From: Chrysaora quinquecirrha
Taxonomy: Eukaryota > Cnidaria > Scyphozoa > Semaeostomeae > Pelagiidae
Direction: 5' to 3'
Assembly: GCA_014526335.1 (NCBI GenBank)
Contig: JACTAT010000012.1
Span: 1,955,318-2,019,317 of the forward strand
Length of the DNA: 64,000 nucleotides
Below are positions 59,949 to 64,000 of this stretch, in pieces. Within the stretch, counting starts at the first letter, position 1. Every line of letters begins with the position of its first letter. Both the position numbers and the translations under genes were made by a program. The notes under the pieces are model-generated. The model was not told where the DNA came from, searched no databases, and saw only the letters and a list, made by a program, of their open reading frames with translations.

Positions 59949-60221
59949 ACTTCGTTGTAGAATAAACACAAAAAACTACATATTATCATATTACATATTA
60001 CTGTATATATAACCATTGTAATCCATAAAATGATGTTTGTTGTTCTTATGTTTGTTAATATAGAAAAGTTGTTATGCTCTTTATATTTTATAGTTTTTAA
60101 TAGATAAAAGTTCTAATGTTAGTTGATATATAAAGTTGTTATGTTAGTTATGTTTAAAACTTTTTTAAAAATAAAAAAGTCTTATTAGCAAATATACAAA
60201 AGTTGTTTTTCATAAAAGAGT

Positions 60222-61543
60222 TTACCACAAATCCACATCTTGACAGTATTTTACCAGTGCATTCCTGATAGAATCAGCATCCTGTGATGATTGGCTTCTA
60301 CTGTCATTACCGCCAGTTGGTTGAGTGCAGGTTTCCTTTTGGTACAAATAAGTATCGAATTCTTCGTTGAAAAGCTCACAGATGTTATGTAATATACAAC
60401 AACTAAACACTATTGTATTCATCTTTTCAATTTTCACTTCATTTTGTTTTAATAAACATCTCCATCTTCCCTTCAACCTGCCGAAGGCGTTTTCCACAAC
60501 CATTCTGGCCCTACTTAATCTGTAATTGAAATGCATTTTCTCTGACCCAAGACTACCATTATCAGAGAAAGGTTTCATCACCCATGGTAAAAGCGTATAT
60601 GCAGCATCTGCAGTGATGTACAATTGTACATTAACACCATCTATGTCAGCAAATTGTTCCTTTGGAAATAAAGTTTTCTTTTGACCTTTTGTGAAAATAA
60701 AAGAGTTTGAAAAAACTCTGGCATCATGATCTTTACCAGGTCATCCCACATTTATATCAATGAACCTGTATCTGCTGTCAACAACTCCTTGAAGAATAAT
60801 AAAATACCAGCCCTTGTGGTTGTAGTAATCAGCATGGAATTCGATTGGGGCTTTGACAGGAATGTGTGAGCCATCAATTGCACCAACAGATTGTCGAAAG
60901 CGCTACTTGTGTTTAAATTCTGCAACCACTTTGTCAAGCTCTTCACCAACAGGGATTTTTATATAGTCTTCAAGCATATTATTCACAACTGAAGAACAGA
61001 ATTCTTCAGTGATGTGACACACACTTGCGTCGGATATGCCAGCAGATGATCAATGGTTCGGTAATCTGAATTTGTTGCTAGTCTCCAAAGAGCCACACCA
61101 ACTCATTTTCTAACAGGGATAACTTGCCTTAGATGAGTGTCTTCTTTGCTCATGAATGGGGAAAGCTTTTGACAGAGGAAGTTGAATGTTGATTTCCCCA
61201 TTCTAAAGTTTTTTTCCAGTCTTCATCATTGAAGGTCTGTTCCACAATAAGATCCCACCAATTATCGCTTCTGGGTTTTACCCAAACAGATCTTGATATT
61301 TCTTGATGTCTCGAAAACTCAAAAGTTAAATTGTTAATCGTACGTTTAAACAAGTCTTGCCCTTGATGTCAGATAACTATTAATACGATGCTGAGCAGAA
61401 ATTCTCTGTCTGTCTCTCCATCTTCTTCTCCTTATAGTTCTTCTTTTAAAAAAATATTGCACTGCCAGAGCCATGATTTCCAGCATGAAAATACTTCGAC
61501 AAAACTGCGTGCCTAAAAGTTGATTATTTGCTTTGTCCGCCAT
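60222..61543 (-). pseudogene. PIF/Harbinger transposase (DDE_Tnp_4), nearly full length, decayed
   Basis: From 61543: MADKANNQLLG, a basic RRTIRRRRWRDRQRI segment, ISRSVWVKPRSDNWWDLIVE and STFNFLCQKLSPFMSKEDT, then VGVALWRLATNSDYRTI. Catalytic blocks follow: SVGAIDGSHIPVKAP (first Asp), YRFIDINVG-PGKDHDARVF, ADAAYTLLPWVMKPF (second Asp), and NYRLSRARMVVENAFGRLKG (Glu). The end is CILHNICELFNEE, with stop at 60222. Lesions: frame slips near 61350 and 61160; TGA at 61103 (an Arg position); TAG at 60903-60905 (Trp of KWGF); TGA at 60741-60743 (Trp of VGWPG); and one more frame slip or junction near 60985. All three catalytic acids remain. It pairs with the Myb-like gene at 58930. Confidence 0.85.
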
Positions 61544-61699
61544 ATTTTACTTTGATGAATCTACTACTGCCCATGCGTGCTGTTATTGACCCTGTTTCAT
61601 CTCAGATCAGTGCTTACACTGCAATCCAAAACTAACCTGGGTTAACTTATCCCGGGTTGAACCCGGGTTAGTTTGTGTAGTGTAAATAGGGCTTCTGTA

Positions 61700-62290
61700 G
61701 TACTCACTGGCAATCTAAAAGTAAGCATACAAATTATAGAGAAAAAAGTAGAACTTTTCAGTATGGGAATCTTTCAACAAATGAAAATATCGAACAAAGA
61801 AATAAAAATACCAAAAAAGAATTGACATTGGCAAGAATAAAAACACCAAAAAAGTCTTAACGGGACAAATTTGATACAATAACGGATATAATAAAAAGAA
61901 ACATCAATATTTTTCTTATATCAGATACAAAGATTGATGATCCTTTTCCTACAAATAAATTTATAATAGATGGACTAAATTAGCCTTTTTGAAGAGATAG
62001 AGACTTTTGAGAAGGCAGCTTGCTCTTGTTTATAATGAAAACATTCCTGCTATGGTAAAACACAGCAAGTGATATTAAAGTTATTTGTGCTGAAATCAAC
62101 CTTAGAAAGCAAAAATGGCTTATTATAGGAATTTACCATCTTCCAAACGAAAACGAAATGTACTTTTTAGACCAGCTAGGAAAAATATTGGATAAGCATT
62201 CACAAGACTTTGAAAGGGTTATTGTTCTTGGAGAATTCAGTCTGGAACCTAACTTCCCAATATGGTTTTCTTCTTCAATGAATATGACTT
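61700..62290 (+). pseudogene. LINE endonuclease (EEP/APE-like) fragment, right half of the split element
   Basis: The plus frame reads KFDTITDIIKRNINIFLIS, DTKIDDPFPTNKFIIDGLN, then three stops among PF-RDRDF-EGSLLLFI. After a slip come IKVICAEINLRKQKWLIIG, YHLPNENEMYFLDQLGKIL and ERVIVLGEFSLEPNFP. IS.TK.DD.FP...F.IDG, the RDR..GG block, EINL.K.KWL..G.Y and the GDFN-like GEFS are apurinic-type endonuclease motifs of CR1/L2/RTE-like LINEs. In GEFS the catalytic Asp and Asn are altered. The reverse transcriptase is absent downstream. Confidence 0.7.
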
Positions 62291-62339
62291 ATACATCCTA
62301 GTAAAAGATTCAACCTGCTTTAAAGTGACCCACGTAAAT

Positions 62340-62735
62340 GGCATGGTCTAATTCTAACTGTCAGGTCAGGTTCACTTTGTTGGTCCTGCTACTGGTAACA
62401 TTGTAACCCAGTACAACCTGCCGCATGGACGGGTAGTCGGCGTCTCATGACACCCAGCAGGACAAAAATAAGACCTGTTAAAGGGCGGATGAGCTCAAAT
62501 TGAGTCAGCGGCCATCATGCACTGAACTTAAGTTCAATGGCGGTTCTGACAAGTCAACACGACATCAGCTCCGGCACCAAGCAACGAGTCGTTCCTGCGG
62601 AGAGTAACAAATTTGTAAAACCGTTACTCTGATGATGACTGCTGGAAAGTGCAGTCGAATATATAGTCGATAGCAAATATCTTGTCATCTTTCGTTTGCT
62701 ATCTTAAAAAATGTTTAAGCTTCTGGTTATTTTCT
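62340..62735 (+). other. GC-richer non-coding block with hammerhead-like motif
   Basis: More GC-rich than its surroundings (GCATGGACGGGTAGTCGGCG at ~62422). At 62629-62668: CTGATGA, a perfect GACTGC/GCAGTC stem (62637-62656), GAA, and a GTC 6 bases later; GATAGCAAA (62669) is repeated inverted at ~62694. The arrangement recalls hammerhead ribozymes found at ends of retroelements, but stem III is poor, so activity is doubtful. Confidence 0.3.
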
Positions 62736-62947
62736 TCATAATCCTGATATTGTGATATTTTTCACAGATCTCCTGTAAGTTTTATATACGTTGTGGCCAA
62801 CAGGCAAAAGCCAGCCATAAGCAGCACATCTATAAGACGAAGTTTCATCATCTTTGATTTTATATTGTGGCAGAATTAAAGGCTTCTGGAGTAACATAAA
62901 AATCGTTCTATCTGACAGCTCTTCAACATGCCAACCAGATGCGCTTA
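62736..62947 (-). CDS. Uncharacterised coding-like segment
   Basis: The minus frame reads LKLSASGWHVEELSDRTIFM, then KPLILPQYKIKDDETSSYRC, GWLLPVGHNVYKTYRRS and VKNITISGL. Balanced composition and a GW..PVGH..Y..Y..SV.NIT pattern suggest a real protein family, perhaps part of the transposon-type gene to the right, but I cannot name it. It follows a stop of the next segment in a different frame. Confidence 0.35.
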
Positions 62948-62950
62948 ACT

Positions 62951-63141
62951 TCAATTATTAGAAACAATTTTGAAACTCGGCAAAAGACTTGTGCAGAGGA
63001 ACTTTTTCTTTATTTGGGAAATTTTTATCTTTTTCACAATGTCCCTATGTGGTCTTTCGAAGGTCTTCCTAGATTCATGGGATTTCTCTGAAAGATTTAA
63101 TTTTGATATTGCTCCATGATTCAAACTTTTTCTGCCAGTTC
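62951..63141 (-). CDS. Uncharacterised exon-like segment, Lys/Arg-rich
   Basis: Begins after CCATTTTAG at 63141 and reads GTGRKSLNHGAISKLNLSEK, then SHESRKTFERPHRDIVKKI, to a stop at 62951. It could follow the exon ending at 63622, though the phase does not match without a one-base shift. The SRK.FER.HRDIV pattern resembles the segment after the zinc-binding part in an uncharacterised family of MULE-like animal transposon proteins. Confidence 0.35.
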
Positions 63142-63621
63142 CTAAAATGGAAAAAAACATTCATATAACTAGATAGATAACCTTATTTATTTGTAACCTT
63201 ATTTAGTCGATGTCAAGTTTAACAATATACTTATACTGCAGAATAAGGTAATCAAGAAATTTCAGTTTAGAAAACATTGGGTCTCTTCTTCAAAAGATTC
63301 TATTCTTTAGTTTATTACATTCGGCGATGTATGTGGCAACTGCATTGAAGACTATCCTACCAACTGCATTACTTGTTAAAAGAATCACAGAATACAACTA
63401 ATTTTAATTTCGGATATAAGCCTACCATACTACAATGACTCCATTTACTTTGATGATAGGGTAAAAATACTAGATTACTAGAGAAAATGATGTTGCAATG
63501 TTCTAAAGCAACAGTTGTCATATAATTGGGACTACAAGCATTGTCTATAACTGAAGATAAGAAAAAGGATGATAGATATTCTAGTAGATTGTCTAATCTT
63601 TAACATTCTTGCGATTACTAC
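63142..63621. other. Probable intron or intergenic DNA
   Basis: AT-rich, no coding signal. It lies between two minus-strand exon candidates. Confidence 0.4.
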
Positions 63622-64000
63622 CTTAAATATTTCTGGCTTGCAAAGACCCTTTCCTGTGAAAAATGCAAACGAATGTGCATTGAATAAGGACACACAATCA
63701 TAAATTCTATGTTATGAGGGAAGCCCCGTACTTTGCAGTTGGCTTTTCCTAATAAATAGGCACGTTTCACTTTTCTTGATTCTGGTACATGGGTATGGTG
63801 GTATTCTAAAGTCCACACGCAAAACTTGCTGTATTTTGATAAAATACTGCAAAGAATGTTTGCAGCTTTCTGAGAAAGCTTCTTGTTTTTCACGGCTGAA
63901 GATGGTGCTTCCTCTGAATTACCTTTACCAAAGTTTGTATCTAGTGGATTAAAATGATCGTACCACTGGTCAGGTGGATGAACTATTTCATTTATTGCAC
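63622..64000 (-). CDS. Exon of an uncharacterised transposon-type gene, enters from right edge
   Basis: Open on the minus strand from the window edge to a donor TTTAAG|GTAGTA at 63622. It reads HPPDQWYDHFNPLDTNFGK, KKLSQKAANILCSILSKYSK, VWTLEYHHTHVPESRKVK, RAYLLGKANCKVRGFPHN, IEFMIVCPYSMHIRL and HFSQERVFASQKY. KANCKVRG.PHNIEF resembles the short zinc-binding C-x-C/C module of uncharacterised MULE-like transposon proteins in cnidarians and molluscs; the second Cys is Phe here. No stops occur in ~125 codons, so this is the best-kept transposon-type exon of the window. The gene start lies outside. Confidence 0.5.

Larger units (their letters stand above)
58625..61690. mobile_element. PIF/Harbinger element with both genes, nested in a LINE
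   Basis: A ~3-kb unit is bounded by subterminal repeats of the AACCCGGGTTAGTTT type. On the left they lie at 58635-58815: four copies, one as a hairpin CCCACCTCTCGAGGTGGG. On the right they lie at 61632-61675, in opposite orientation (AAGTTAACCC.GGTTAGTTTT at 58633 and, inverted, at 61648). Inside are convergent genes: a Myb/SANT-like gene (plus) and a DDE transposase (minus), the standard Harbinger pair. Exact ends and the 3-bp target duplication could not be fixed. All genes carry stops, so the copy is immobile by itself. Confidence 0.75.

Noticed and set aside
996..60905. Alternative genetic code with TGA or TAG read as Trp
   Set aside because: Both TAG and TGA occur at Trp sites, ordinary TGG is used throughout, and the same genes have frameshifts; decay fits better.

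Overview
The window is AT-rich, non-coding-dominated metazoan nuclear DNA, most likely from a marine invertebrate such as a cnidarian or sponge. The grounds are spliced exons with GT/AG borders, PIF/Harbinger, hAT, Penelope-like and LINE remnants, the animal 'integrase core domain' family, PHD and Ulp1-type transposon genes, and long satellite DNA. No bacterial gene organisation is present. The species cannot be fixed from the sequence.

Layout. 1-4.9 kb: decayed mobile-element genes on the minus strand (a coiled-coil protein, a DDE-like protein with a broken PHD finger, a Polinton-capsid-like fragment, an integrase core). 7.5-11.1 kb: a candidate plus-strand host gene with a small zinc-ribbon exon, a second exon, and a last exon filled by an 18-bp tandem repeat (6 codons per unit) that now carries two stops and a frame slip. 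11.1-11.3 kb: a MITE-like element. 11.6-40.9 kb: about 29 kb of satellite with 137-bp and 130-bp monomers. Eight copies of a compound ~0.7-0.9 kb spacer are embedded inside monomers, and the blocks are organised in higher-order repeats of several kb. 41.4-41.8 kb: a 72-bp minisatellite. 42.8-44.6 kb: a hAT transposase tail and three phase-matched exons of a ubiquitin-like protein. 45.7-48.3 kb: five minus-strand tRNA-like sequences with Pol III B boxes, a TTAAT-type hexamer tract and two more MITE copies. 48.8-50.8 kb: a Ulp1-protease/PHD transposon gene with frameshifts. 52.2-53.1 kb: a Penelope-like N-terminal fragment. 53.1-57 kb: tandem duplications, a Harbinger fragment and an imperfect palindrome. 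58.4-62.3 kb: a LINE remnant (SGNH esterase then EEP endonuclease) split by a ~3-kb Harbinger element that carries both its Myb-like gene and its transposase. 62.3-64 kb: a hammerhead-like motif and exons of an uncharacterised gene running off the window.

How it fits together: almost nothing here is an intact gene. The best host-gene candidates are the zinc-ribbon gene (7.5-11.1 kb), the ubiquitin-like gene (43.9-44.6 kb) and the exon entering from the right edge. The most notable cross-cutting signals are three. The satellite has a clear higher-order architecture. In patches of it every homopolymer run is shortened together, which looks like assembly error. And stop codons fall repeatedly at conserved tryptophan positions in unrelated transposon genes.
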